Shown here one piece after another: positions 23,885 through 32,291 of a DNA stretch of 64,000 nucleotides (position 1 is the first letter of the stretch; each line of letters begins with the position of its first letter). A program made the position numbers and the translations under genes. The notes under the pieces are model-generated. The model was not told the DNA's origin. It was given only the letters and a program-made list of their open reading frames with translations, and searched no databases. Origin of the DNA: Bin5 sp022827195 (GTDB taxonomy: Bacteria; Chloroflexota; Anaerolineae; Caldilineales; Caldilineaceae). The DNA is taken from the NCBI GenBank assembly GCA_965208275.1, contig OZ242331.1:4402001-4466000 (forward strand), read 5' to 3'.

Positions 23885-24787
23885 ATGGCAGGCCTTCAGC
23901 GAGTCCCAGGAATTTCTGCGAGCAGGATGCCCCGTTTCTGGCTGCGGCTGCAGCGGTATCATGCATCCTTGAGCTCCGGGTTTCAGATCGGGTGCCTGGC
24001 GCTCATTCTGTTCTTCGCCTTTGTGCCGATACTCATGATGCTGTCGATGGCATTGCGGCCGACGGTGCTGATCTACGCCGACTATTGGGGGATGCCGTTC
24101 CCGCCGACATTTGACAACTTCAGGGTCGCGCTGTTCGATCTTTTCCCGTCGATGGTACGCACACTTGCTGTCGGACTCGGCTCGATCGCAGGAATCCTGG
24201 TGTTTGCCGTGCTGGCTTCGTATGCCTTCGCGCGCATTCCCGCGCCGGGTCGGGAGAAGCTCTTCCTGCTGGTGCTGGCGGTGATGATGATACCGGGCAT
24301 TGTGCTGCTGGTTCCGCACTTCGTTCTGGCCCGGCAACTGAATCTGGTGCGCACTTTCCATGGTCTGATCATCTTCTATATCGCGGGGGGGCAGCCGTTT
24401 GCGATCTTTCTGATCACCACCTTCTTCCGTTCGCAGCCGGGCGAGATGTTCGAGTCGGCGCGCGTGGACGGGGCATCGGAGCTGCAGTCGCTGCTCAACA
24501 TCGCGCTGCCGCTGGCCCGCCCTATCCTGGTGACCGTGGCGGTGATGAACTTTATCGGCATCTACCAGGATTTCATCTGGCCGGGGCTGATGTTGCGCAG
24601 CGATCAGTGGACGCTGATGCTGGCGCTGGAACGGTACGATCCGCGTCTGACCCAGTTTTTCAGCCGGCCGGAGCTGGGCATGCAGGCGGCCGGCTTCGCC
24701 TTCGCCGTGGTACCCCAGCTGATCCTCTTTGCCTTCGGCATGCAGTACTTTATCCAGGGCCTGACATCGGGATCGGTCAAGGGATGA
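23885..24787 (+). CDS. ABC sugar permease, MalG/UgpE type
   Basis: About 300 residues from the ATG at 23885; starts at GTG 23816 or ATG 23927 are possible, and none has a good ribosome site. Six membrane helices, beginning with FQIGCLALILFFAFVPILMM. The binding-protein-dependent permease signature (EAA loop) is ESARVDGASELQSLLNIALP, and the C-terminus QYFIQGLTSGSVKG is typical of MalG-type subunits. Pairs with the propeller-bearing permease upstream and the binding protein at 19960. Confidence 0.88.
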   Translation: MAGLQRVPGISASRMPRFWLRLQRYHASLSSGFQIGCLALILFFAFVPILMMLSMALRPTVLIYADYWGMPFPPTFDNFRVALFDLFPSMVRTLAVGLGSIAGILVFAVLASYAFARIPAPGREKLFLLVLAVMMIPGIVLLVPHFVLARQLNLVRTFHGLIIFYIAGGQPFAIFLITTFFRSQPGEMFESARVDGASELQSLLNIALPLARPILVTVAVMNFIGIYQDFIWPGLMLRSDQWTLMLALERYDPRLTQFFSRPELGMQAAGFAFAVVPQLILFAFGMQYFIQGLTSGSVKG

Positions 24788-24889
24788 CGGCCGGCGCAGA
24801 ACGGCGGCGAGCGGGCGGCAGCGTGCAAAGGCCGGATCGGCCACCGGAGACAGATCGACCTGTCCCCTTGACCGCGGAGGGAGAGGGCA

Positions 24890-26122
24890 ATGACAAGGCC
24901 GGCGGCGCAAGCCAGATTTGACGATTACCTGTCCTCGCCCGAATTCTACGACGATCCCTATCCCATCTATCACATGTTGCGCGCCGAGGCGCCCATCTTC
25001 TGGAGTGAGCGCTGGAACGCGTGGGTGTTGACCCGCTACGCCGATGTTCTCGCGGTCGTGCGCGATCCGGGCAGCTTTTCCAACGGGTTGCGCGTGCCGG
25101 TCTTTCTGGACCAGCTGCCGCCGGCGGAACGGGACCGATTTGGGTTGCTCGAAGACCACTTCGCCGTGCAGATCCCCCACTCCGATCCGACGTACCACAC
25201 ACGCCTGCGCACGCTCATCACCAAGGCGTTCACCGCGCGCATGGTGCAGGCGCTGCAGGGCCGGATCCAGGAGCTGGTGGACGAACTGTTGAATGGCGTC
25301 GAGGAAAAGGGGCAAATGGACGTTATCTGGGACTTTGCCTTTCCGCTGCCGGCCGCGGTGATCGGCGAAATCGTCGGAATGCCTGCCGAAGATATCGACA
25401 AGTACAAGCAGTGGTCCTCCAACATCATGGGCTTTCTCGGTGTGACGCCGCCGGACCCCGACTACATCGCCGACGCGCAGCAGAGCATTGTCGAACTCAA
25501 GGCGTATGTCCGCGGCAAGATCGAGCAGCGCCGCCGCCGTCCCACCGCCGATCTGCTGAGCCAACTGGTCGAGGTCGAAGAGGAGGGGGACAGGCTGAGC
25601 GAAGAGGAGATTTACGCCATCGTAGCGGTCCTGATGAGCGCCGGTCACGAGACGACGACCAACACGATTGGCAACGGACTGGTGGCGCTGCTGCGGCACC
25701 CTGAAATGTTGGCGCGGTTGCGGCGGGAGCCGGACCTGATCGAGAGCGCGGTCGAAGAGATGCTGCGCTACGACGGCACGACGCAGCGCCATATGCGCGT
25801 GGCCGCGCAAGAGGTCGAACTGGACGGCCATCGGATCGGAAAGCATCAGCTCGTCTTTGCGATGGTGGGCGCGGCCAACCGCGACCCGGCCCAATTTCCG
25901 CACCCGGACCGGTTCGACATCACCCGGTCCAACAACCGGCACGTCACCTTTGGTCATGGCATCCACTTTTGCGTCGGTGCGCCGCTGGCCCGCCTGGAGA
26001 CCAAGATCGCCATCAACACGATGCTGCGCCGCCTGCCGCGGCTGCAGCTGGCGACTGAAGAACTTGAATGGCATCAACACATCGGCCTGCGCGGGCTGAA
26101 GAGTCTACCCGTACAGTTCTAG
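24890..26122 (+). CDS. Cytochrome P450
   Basis: A 410-residue soluble bacterial P450 with ribosome site GGAGGGAG. Landmarks: I-helix AGHETTTN (residues 251-258) with the acid-alcohol pair Glu-Thr, K-helix EEMLR (ExxR), and the heme loop FGHGIHFCVG with Cys361. The N-terminal FYDDPYPIYHMLRAEAPIFW is standard for class I three-component P450s. No ferredoxin or ferredoxin reductase gene is nearby, so its electron donors are elsewhere. Between a sugar transporter and a lactonase-like amidohydrolase, it may remove a methyl group from a sugar, as P450s of marine polysaccharide loci do; the direct evidence is only its context. Confidence 0.94.
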   Translation: MTRPAAQARFDDYLSSPEFYDDPYPIYHMLRAEAPIFWSERWNAWVLTRYADVLAVVRDPGSFSNGLRVPVFLDQLPPAERDRFGLLEDHFAVQIPHSDPTYHTRLRTLITKAFTARMVQALQGRIQELVDELLNGVEEKGQMDVIWDFAFPLPAAVIGEIVGMPAEDIDKYKQWSSNIMGFLGVTPPDPDYIADAQQSIVELKAYVRGKIEQRRRRPTADLLSQLVEVEEEGDRLSEEEIYAIVAVLMSAGHETTTNTIGNGLVALLRHPEMLARLRREPDLIESAVEEMLRYDGTTQRHMRVAAQEVELDGHRIGKHQLVFAMVGAANRDPAQFPHPDRFDITRSNNRHVTFGHGIHFCVGAPLARLETKIAINTMLRRLPRLQLATEELEWHQHIGLRGLKSLPVQF

Positions 26123-26149
26123 CCCGGCCGGGTCGTAAGGAGAACTGAA

Positions 26150-27025
26150 TTGAGTAGCCAAACTCTTTCAGCGTTGGGAATTGTGGATACGCACGTGCAT
26201 TTCTGGCAGTTCGAACTGCTGCGCCGCGCGTGGCAACCGCCGCCGGTCATCTTTCGCACCTTCGCGCCCGAAGACCTGATCGGCGATGCGGCCGCCGCCG
26301 GCGTCAACCGCTGTGTACTGGTCGAAGCGGGCACGACCGACGAGGACAACCAAGCCCTGGCCGATTTCGCGGCCTCTTCCGATTTCATCGGCGCCATGAT
26401 CGCGTATGCCGACCTGGAGAGCCCGGCGCTCGAGCAGGAGCTGGACGATTTTGCCGAAATTCCGAAGTTCAGGGGCGTGCGCATGCGATTCGAGGGGCAT
26501 CCCGACCCGCATATCCTGGCCCGCCGCAGCGTGCTCGACGGCATCGGGAAGGTGGCGGAGCGGGGGCTCATCCTCGAGTTTCTGGTCGATACCAGCCATC
26601 TGAACGACATCCTGGGGGTCTACGAGCAGGTGCCGGAACTCAAGGGGATGATCGAGCATATGGGCAAGCCGGACCTGCGGCGCGGCAGCGACCGCGCAGA
26701 GTGGCGTCGACACATGCAGGCGCTTGCAGAAGAGACGAATGTCTTTTGCAAACTCTCGATCGGGCCGCGCGTGGTCGACCTGGAGGAGATCTACGCGCAC
26801 CAGGGCGAGGGATGGGAGCTGGACTGGATCCAGCCGCCGATCCGGTACCTGGTCGAACAGTTTGGGCCCGAGCGCCTGGCGTGGGGGAGTGACTGGCCGC
26901 TCGTTCTGCTGGAAGCCGACTACGCCGGCGGCTTGCAGGCGATGCGGGATGCGCTGGGGCCAATGGACGCAGAGGACGAAGCGGCAGTTTTCCGTTCAAC
27001 TGCCATGCGGTTCTATTCGCTGTAA
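26150..27025 (+). CDS. Amidohydrolase_2 / COG3618 lactonase-like protein
   Basis: A 291-residue protein starting at a TTG (AAGGAG 8 nt upstream). TIM-barrel metal-dependent hydrolase: first-strand motif IVDTHVHFWQ, LEFLVDTSHLNDI, KGMIEHMGKPDLR and the C-terminal Asp in LAWGSDWPLVLL. The WDxHxHxW-like opening and overall length match the family that includes L-fucono- and L-rhamnono-lactonases, which hydrolyse sugar lactones after sugar dehydrogenation. Located 27 bp after the P450 and 49 bp before a PhyH gene, so part of the same transcript. Confidence 0.85.
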   Translation: MSSQTLSALGIVDTHVHFWQFELLRRAWQPPPVIFRTFAPEDLIGDAAAAGVNRCVLVEAGTTDEDNQALADFAASSDFIGAMIAYADLESPALEQELDDFAEIPKFRGVRMRFEGHPDPHILARRSVLDGIGKVAERGLILEFLVDTSHLNDILGVYEQVPELKGMIEHMGKPDLRRGSDRAEWRRHMQALAEETNVFCKLSIGPRVVDLEEIYAHQGEGWELDWIQPPIRYLVEQFGPERLAWGSDWPLVLLEADYAGGLQAMRDALGPMDAEDEAAVFRSTAMRFYSL

Positions 27026-27074
27026 CGGGCGGTGCGAACGCCGGTATGGGCGGCGGCCTGCCAGAGGAGCAACC

Positions 27075-28070
27075 ATGTCATTTCTTGAGAAAGCGGTAAC
27101 CGATCGATTTGAAGAGCAGGGCTACGTCGTGGCCGAGGGAATCCTCGACCCGGTCGAGGACATCGGGCCCATCGTCGCAGAGTACGAAGAGCTGCTGGAT
27201 TCTATGGCCGGGCAGTGGCACGCCGAGGGCAGGCTCTCCTCGTCCTTCGCGGAGCTGCCTTTCAGCGAGCGGCTGACGCAGGTCCTGGCCGAGGGAATGC
27301 CCGTCTTCCCCGCCTTTGACATCTCCCTGCCGCCGCTTTCCGCCGCCTCCGGCGAGGAGACGCCGATCCACCTCGGCGCGGCCGTGTTCAACCGTCTGCT
27401 GCGCAACCCGCGTCTGCTCGACGCGGTCGAGTGCTTCATCGGGCCGGAAATCTACTGCAATCCGGTCCAGCACGTGCGCATCAAGCCGCCTGAGCACCTG
27501 GTCCCCGAAGCGATGCGCCATTCGTTGGTGGCGTCGGTGGACTGGCACCAGGACGCAGGCGTCGTCGAGGCCGACGCCGACGACACCGACCTGCTCTCGG
27601 CCTGGGTTGCCATTACCGACGCCACGACGGAAAACAGCTGCATGGTCATGATTCCGGGCAGCCACAGGGCTGACGTCGCCCTGCACTGCCTCACCTATGA
27701 CAGACAGGGATTTGCCGGGTCGGCCCAGCTCACGATTCCGCAGGAATACCGCGGCCCGAAAGAACCGATGCCGGTCCCGATGCGCGCCGGCGACGTTCTC
27801 TTCTTCCACCGCATGACGATGCACGCTTCGTTGCCGAATGTCAGCAACGGCATCCGTTGGAGCTTCGATCTGCGCTACAATCCGCTCGGGCAGCACTCGG
27901 GGCGGCCCTGGTTTCCCGGTTTCGTCGCCCGCAGCCGCGCCCATCCAGAGACCGAACTGACCGATCCGGCAGAGTGGGCGCGCCTCTGGCAAGACGCGCA
28001 GGCGGAGCTGGCCGGCGGCGGGACACCCGCTTTCAACCGCTGGAAGGACGACGATCCGCGCTGCGCCTGA
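27075..28070 (+). CDS. PhyH-family Fe(II)/2-oxoglutarate oxygenase (second copy)
   Basis: The start at 27075 has AGAGGAG upstream; the much longer open frame beginning at 26724 overlaps the lactonase gene and is ignored. A 331-residue protein. Iron ligands: VDWHQDAG gives H158 and D160, and RMTMHASLPN the distal His250; Arg261 (NGIRWSFDLRY) would bind 2-oxoglutarate. SCMVMIPGSHR is a typical PhyH string. Only distantly related to the copy at 18875. Ends with a basic/acidic tail WKDDDPRCA. Likely oxidises an intermediate of the same pathway as the P450; substrate unknown. Confidence 0.88.
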   Translation: MSFLEKAVTDRFEEQGYVVAEGILDPVEDIGPIVAEYEELLDSMAGQWHAEGRLSSSFAELPFSERLTQVLAEGMPVFPAFDISLPPLSAASGEETPIHLGAAVFNRLLRNPRLLDAVECFIGPEIYCNPVQHVRIKPPEHLVPEAMRHSLVASVDWHQDAGVVEADADDTDLLSAWVAITDATTENSCMVMIPGSHRADVALHCLTYDRQGFAGSAQLTIPQEYRGPKEPMPVPMRAGDVLFFHRMTMHASLPNVSNGIRWSFDLRYNPLGQHSGRPWFPGFVARSRAHPETELTDPAEWARLWQDAQAELAGGGTPAFNRWKDDDPRCA

Positions 28071-28073
28071 AAC

Positions 28074-28182
28074 TTCAGTTTTTGGTAGTCAGTTTTTGGT
28101 TTTTGGAGACGTCAACTGCAGCTGCCGTGTACGCGACGGGTTTTCACTAAGAACCAAAAACCAGTAACTGAAGACCAGCCCT
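28074..28182. repeat. Hairpin repeat, TTTTTGGTTTTTGG family
   Basis: Left arm CAGTTTTTGGTAGTCAGTTT (28077 on) and GGTTTTTGG, right arm AAGAACCAAAAACCAG (28149-28165) and TAACTGAAGACCAG. The arms are imperfect inverted repeats around a core AACTGCAGCTGCCGTG that resembles the core at 36860-36890. Placed between the PhyH and oxidoreductase genes. Confidence 0.65.
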
Positions 28183-28222
28183 ATCAAGTTGACCGGCCCG
28201 CTCCATTCCGGAGGATGGCGCG

Positions 28223-29302
28223 ATGGGTAATCGAGGTCCGGAACTCGACTACAGGCCGCACCTGCCGCCCAAGACCGACTACGGTATCGGTATCGTTGGC
28301 TGCGGCGGCATCGTCAACGACGCCAGCCTGCCCGCATACGGGAAGCACAAGCTGAACGTTGCCGGCTGCTATGACGTGGACCGGGAGAAGGCCGAAAGTA
28401 CCGCCCGCAAATTCAACATCCCCAAAGTCTACGACACCCTGAACGACCTGCTGGCCGACCCGGCCGTGGAGATCGTGGAGATTGCGGTCCATCCCTGGCA
28501 GCAGTTTGAAGTCGCGCGCCAGGCGATCGCGGCCGGCAAGCATCTGCTCTGCCAAAAGCCGCTCTCCGACGGCTTTGCGCAGGCGGTTGAGACCGTGCGT
28601 CTGGCGCGCGCGGCGGGGGTTAAATTGGCGGTGAACCAGCAGATGCGCTGGGACCCCGCCATCCGCGCCGTCTACGACCTGTTCGACAGGGGCTGGCTCG
28701 GCCGACCGACGGAGGCCAGCATCCAGGTCAGCCTCGGCTTCGAGCTGGAGGGCTCATGGGGTGCGACAAGCCCGCGCTTCGAGGTGATGCTCCACAGCAT
28801 CCACTACCTGGACAGCTTCCGCTTTCTGTTCGGCGAGCCCGAGTGGGTCACCAGCCGCCATTCGCGCCACCCGCTGCTTAAAAATGTTCGCGGCGAGACC
28901 AAAACGATCACCGTGCTGGACTATGCGTCGGGGTTGCAGGCGTTGAGCGCTGTCGACCTGGCCGGCCCTGGTTTCGACCCATTCGTCACCTTTCATTTCA
29001 GCGGGACGGAGGGCGTGGCCTATGGCAATATCGGGCTGCTCAGCTATCCCCAGGGCGAGGCTGACACGCTCGCCTGGCGCAGCACGAAACTGCCCTCGGA
29101 TGCCCACTCTGAGGCGAAGCTGGAAGGGGCGTGGTTTCCCGATGCCTTCATCGGGCCCGTTGCCTCGCTGATGCAGGCGATCCAGGAGGATGGATTGCCG
29201 CAGACCGATGGCGCCGACCATCTCAAGACACTGGGCGTCGTCGAAGCGGCCTACGTTTCAGCTTCTGAGAACCGCTCGGTGCAACCGTCTGAGGTCGGAT
29301 GA
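28223..29302 (+). CDS. Gfo/Idh/MocA-family NAD(P)-dependent oxidoreductase
   Basis: A 359-residue protein. Rossmann nucleotide site YGIGIVGCGGIVNDA, then GCYDVDREKAESTARKF (the Asp after the second strand selects NAD over NADP), and the family lysine in LLCQKPLSDGF (equivalent of EKP). The C-terminal alpha/beta substrate domain has FEVMLHSIHYLDSFRFLFGE. These enzymes oxidise or reduce sugar or inositol hydroxyls. Ribosome site GGAGG. Followed 34 bp later by a RhaM gene and preceded by the lactonase and PhyH genes, which fits a sugar oxidation route. Confidence 0.9.
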   Translation: MGNRGPELDYRPHLPPKTDYGIGIVGCGGIVNDASLPAYGKHKLNVAGCYDVDREKAESTARKFNIPKVYDTLNDLLADPAVEIVEIAVHPWQQFEVARQAIAAGKHLLCQKPLSDGFAQAVETVRLARAAGVKLAVNQQMRWDPAIRAVYDLFDRGWLGRPTEASIQVSLGFELEGSWGATSPRFEVMLHSIHYLDSFRFLFGEPEWVTSRHSRHPLLKNVRGETKTITVLDYASGLQALSAVDLAGPGFDPFVTFHFSGTEGVAYGNIGLLSYPQGEADTLAWRSTKLPSDAHSEAKLEGAWFPDAFIGPVASLMQAIQEDGLPQTDGADHLKTLGVVEAAYVSASENRSVQPSEVG

Positions 29303-29336
29303 TGTTGCCATTTCAGAGCCGGAAGGAGTTGTCGCC

Positions 29337-29660
29337 ATGAAACGCTACGGGCAGGTCATCCGGGTCAAGCCGGAACGGTACGAGGCGTACAGGGAATACC
29401 ACCGGAACGTGTGGCCCGAAATCGTCGAGTTGGGCCGCCGATGCAACATTCGCAACCAGACTATCTTTCACCGGGATGGTCTTCTGTTCCGCTATTTCGA
29501 GTACACCGGCGACGACTATGAGGGGGATATGGCGATCGCCGCCTCGGACCCCAGGAACCAGGCGTGGTGGGAGCTCATGCAGCCGATGCAGGAACCGCTT
29601 GAGAGCTGTGCTGAAGGTGAATGGTGGGCCGACATGGAGGAGCTCGTCCACACCGAATGA
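29337..29660 (+). CDS. rhaM: L-rhamnose mutarotase
   Basis: A 107-residue protein with AAGGAG before the ATG. It matches the RhaM/YiiL family across its length: MKRYGQVIRVKPERYEAYRE, YHRNVWPEIVE with the catalytic-region His22, NIRNQTIFHRDGLLFRYFEY and the closing WWADMEELVH. RhaM interconverts alpha and beta anomers of L-rhamnose and related sugars after uptake. Its place at the end of the oxidoreductase operon is the best clue that the cluster handles an L-rhamnose-like deoxysugar. Confidence 0.92.
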   Translation: MKRYGQVIRVKPERYEAYREYHRNVWPEIVELGRRCNIRNQTIFHRDGLLFRYFEYTGDDYEGDMAIAASDPRNQAWWELMQPMQEPLESCAEGEWWADMEELVHTE

Positions 29661-29689
29661 ATTGGAAGGGCGTTGACAATCGGCTGCCG

Positions 29690-29800
29690 TCGTAACCACC
29701 GTGGCTCGTAACTCGAAACTCGCACGGCTCGTGCCAGACTGAGGTCCGGGGTTGTAGCAGTTGGTGTTCGAGTTACGAGTTCCGATTTTCGGGTGTTCCG
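29690..29800. repeat. Hairpin repeat, AACTCGAAACTCG family
   Basis: GGCTCGTAACTCGAAACTCG (29702-29721) is the inverted counterpart of GTTCGAGTTACGAGTTCCG (29768-29786), separated by ~46 bp. Related words lie at 5400-5430, 23760-23880, 44065-44090 and 46530-46555. Confidence 0.65.
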
Positions 29801-29908
29801 GAAGTTGAGGAACGGCCATGGAGGCGCCTATCGAGTCAATCCGGATGGGATAGTGGCAGTTGGCTGTGTTGTTTAAGGGTTGAATGCTTTTCCAAAGGAG
29901 GCAATCAG

Positions 29909-31291
29909 ATGAGACGCAAGATTCTGTTCAGCGTGCTGATCCTTGGGGCCATGCTGCTGTCAGCCTGCGCTGTCCCGGCGGCACCTGCAGCAACCGAGAT
30001 GGCCGAGGAGGGCGATGGGGCGCCCACCGGCAAGCTCGTCTTCTGGAACCATCCGACCGCCCTGGAAGCTGCCGAGGAACAGCAGTTCTGGGAGGACCTT
30101 AACGCGGCATTTGAGGCTGAATATGAGGGTGTGGAGGTCGAGCTTGTGTGGGTCCCCTGGGACCAGATGTACGTCAGCAAGATCAACGCGATCCAGAGCG
30201 GCGAAGTGCCCGACATGAGCTTCATGGGTGTGGAGCAGCAGGTCGAGTTCGCCGAGATGGATGCGGTCATTCCGGTTGACGATCTGGTTGAAGAGTTGGG
30301 AGGTCCTGAGGCATTCAGCGGGGGTTTGAAGTATCACTGGTTCCAGCCGTCATGGTCGGACGAGGGCCACTATTGGGGTGTCCCCTATCAGGAAGGCGGC
30401 TATCTGCTCTATGTGCGCAAGGACCTGGCTGAGAAGGCCGGCTACAGCGATCCGTGCCCGGCGGATTGGGATGCGCTCGTGGAGCTGGCCCTTGCCATGC
30501 ACGATCCTGAGAACGAGGTCTACGGCATCGGCCTGGACTACAGCGTCGGCAACGGCACAACGCAGCTCTACACGACCTTTTGGGCGGCCGGCGGGGGACA
30601 GACGCTGGACAAGGACAAGAAGGTGGCGGTGAACACACCGGAGAATGCCAAGACACTTCAGTTTTACGCTGATCTGTGGCTGGTGCATGACCTTCTGCCT
30701 CCGGGCGTAACCACGGTGACCACCTATGGCACCTCAACCGCGACACCGATCGACGACTGGTACAACGCCGGTCAGATTGCGATGACGGTTCGCAATATGA
30801 ACCTTCCGATTGTCTGGGAGCGCACGCAGAACCCCATCCGGGAGGTAACGCAGGTCTGCATGATGCCGGCTGGACCGTCCGGCCACACCGGGACATTCTC
30901 GCAGCCGGGCACACTCTATATTTTCAAGGAGGCCAACAACCCTGAATTGGCCAAGGAGTATATTCGGTTCTTCTACCGGGAGGAGTGGCAGATCCGTTGG
31001 GCGCAGGTGGACGGCATCATCCCCTTGTTGAAGGGGCTCGATGTGCCGGGTATTACCGACGGGTACTGGTATCCTTTCATTCTGGAAGAGCAGAGTTGGG
31101 GCGCGCGCCCCGGTTTCTGGGAGTCACATCCCAAGAATCTGGTGGCGCATGAGGCCTTCTGGCCGGCGCTGATGGTCCAGGACGTCGTTTTGAAAGGGAT
31201 GAGCGTAGAGGATGCGCTGGCCAAGTACCAGGAGGTAGTGGAAGAACTCTATGGTGAGCCGTGCTCGCCGCTGGTGGAGGGCTGCGAGTAG
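29909..31291 (+). CDS. Carbohydrate ABC transporter substrate-binding lipoprotein
   Basis: A 460-residue protein with the strong ribosome site AAAGGAGG. Lipoprotein signal MRRKILFSVLILGAMLLSAC (Cys20). Family 1 sugar-binding fold: KLVFWNHPTALEAAEEQQFW, WVPWDQMYVSKINAIQSGEV, WGVPYQEGGYLLYVRKDL and IYRFFYREEW-like EYIRFFYREEWQ. First gene of a second sugar importer with the permeases at 31422 and 32291. A strong hairpin between it and the permeases probably lets the binding protein be made in excess. No ATPase gene adjacent. Confidence 0.92.
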   Translation: MRRKILFSVLILGAMLLSACAVPAAPAATEMAEEGDGAPTGKLVFWNHPTALEAAEEQQFWEDLNAAFEAEYEGVEVELVWVPWDQMYVSKINAIQSGEVPDMSFMGVEQQVEFAEMDAVIPVDDLVEELGGPEAFSGGLKYHWFQPSWSDEGHYWGVPYQEGGYLLYVRKDLAEKAGYSDPCPADWDALVELALAMHDPENEVYGIGLDYSVGNGTTQLYTTFWAAGGGQTLDKDKKVAVNTPENAKTLQFYADLWLVHDLLPPGVTTVTTYGTSTATPIDDWYNAGQIAMTVRNMNLPIVWERTQNPIREVTQVCMMPAGPSGHTGTFSQPGTLYIFKEANNPELAKEYIRFFYREEWQIRWAQVDGIIPLLKGLDVPGITDGYWYPFILEEQSWGARPGFWESHPKNLVAHEAFWPALMVQDVVLKGMSVEDALAKYQEVVEELYGEPCSPLVEGCE

Positions 31292-31338
31292 GCCCGGAAG
31301 GGACCGGCTGTCTCAGCAGCCGGGTCAGTGGGTCATCC

Positions 31339-31372
31339 GGTCAGGTCAAGCTGCCGTGAGCTTGGCCTGACC
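31339..31372 (+). terminator. Attenuator-like hairpin between binding protein and permease
   Basis: A 14-bp stem (GGTCAGGTCAAGCT with AGCTTGGCCTGACC, one G-U pair) around the loop GCCGTG, 48 bp after the binding-protein stop. No T-run follows, so partial termination or 3'-end protection of the upstream message is more likely than full termination. Confidence 0.6.
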
Positions 31373-31421
31373 GCCGATTCAGATTCTGGTATGGTCCCGG
31401 CAAAGTGGGAGGTTTGAACAG

Positions 31422-32291
31422 TTGCATCAGTCGAAGATTCTTCCTTATCTGTTGCTGCTGCCGGCTGCGGTCCTCATCGTTGCGGTTGTGGGGTATCCGA
31501 TGGTGTATGGGATATCCCTTTCTCTTACGGACCGGACGCTTCACTCGGTCGAAGCGGATTTCATCGGTCTGGAGAATTTCCGCAAGCTCCTGCAGGACGA
31601 CCGTTTTCTTACCGTGGCCGGCAACAGCGTCTTGTGGCCGATCTATACGGTAATCGGCTCGGTGTTATCGGGGTTTATGCTGGCTCTCATCCTCAACCAG
31701 AGATTTCTGGGGCGGCGATTTGCGCGCGGCATTCTACTGGTTCCCTGGACAGTGCCGACCGTTGCCGTGGCCTTTGTCTGGGTCTGGCTTTACGATCCCC
31801 TGGTTGGGATCTTCAACCAGATTGTACTGCTGGTCGGCGGGAGCCGTCTGCCATTCATGTCGGACGTGGGCATGGCGCAGTTCTGGATGGCGCTGCCGGT
31901 CACCTGGCGCTTTTATCCGTTCGTAATGCTCATGTTGTTGGCGGGGCTGCAGGCAATCGATCAGGAGCTGTACGCGGCGGCCGCGGTCGACGGGGCCAAT
32001 ATGTTGCAAAGGTTCTGGCACATCACGCTGCCAATGGTGCGCGGAATCCTGGGGCTGGTCACCGTCCTCGAGTTCATCTGGCTTTTCAATCATTTTGACA
32101 TTATCTGGATCATGACCGGCGGAGGGCCCGCGGACGCGACACACAACTTCGCCACCTATGCCTACTATCAAGGATTCAAGACCTTCAAATATGCCTATGC
32201 ATCGGCGATCGGTGTTGTCATGCTTGTTATCCTCTTCTTTTCATCGCTGGTCTATCTGTATCTGCAGGACCGAATGGAGATTGAGCTGTGA
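31422..32291 (+). CDS. ABC sugar permease, MalF/UgpA type
   Basis: A 289-residue protein beginning at a TTG (GGGAGG 10 nt upstream). Six membrane helices starting with ILPYLLLLPAAVLIVAVVGY. EAA loop ELYAAAAVDGANMLQRFWHI, and the substrate-side string FDIIWIMTGGGPADATHNFA is typical of sugar permeases. Its stop TGA overlaps the ATG of the next permease (translational coupling). Normal family length, unlike the propeller fusion at 21744. Confidence 0.92.
   Translation: MHQSKILPYLLLLPAAVLIVAVVGYPMVYGISLSLTDRTLHSVEADFIGLENFRKLLQDDRFLTVAGNSVLWPIYTVIGSVLSGFMLALILNQRFLGRRFARGILLVPWTVPTVAVAFVWVWLYDPLVGIFNQIVLLVGGSRLPFMSDVGMAQFWMALPVTWRFYPFVMLMLLAGLQAIDQELYAAAAVDGANMLQRFWHITLPMVRGILGLVTVLEFIWLFNHFDIIWIMTGGGPADATHNFATYAYYQGFKTFKYAYASAIGVVMLVILFFSSLVYLYLQDRMEIEL

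Noticed and set aside
23879..26080. A 733-codon open frame on the minus strand
   Set aside because: Antisense to a permease and the P450, both certain; no recognisable motif.
26724..27074. Upstream extension of the second PhyH gene
   Set aside because: It would overlap the whole end of the lactonase gene in another frame; the ATG at 27075 has a good ribosome site.
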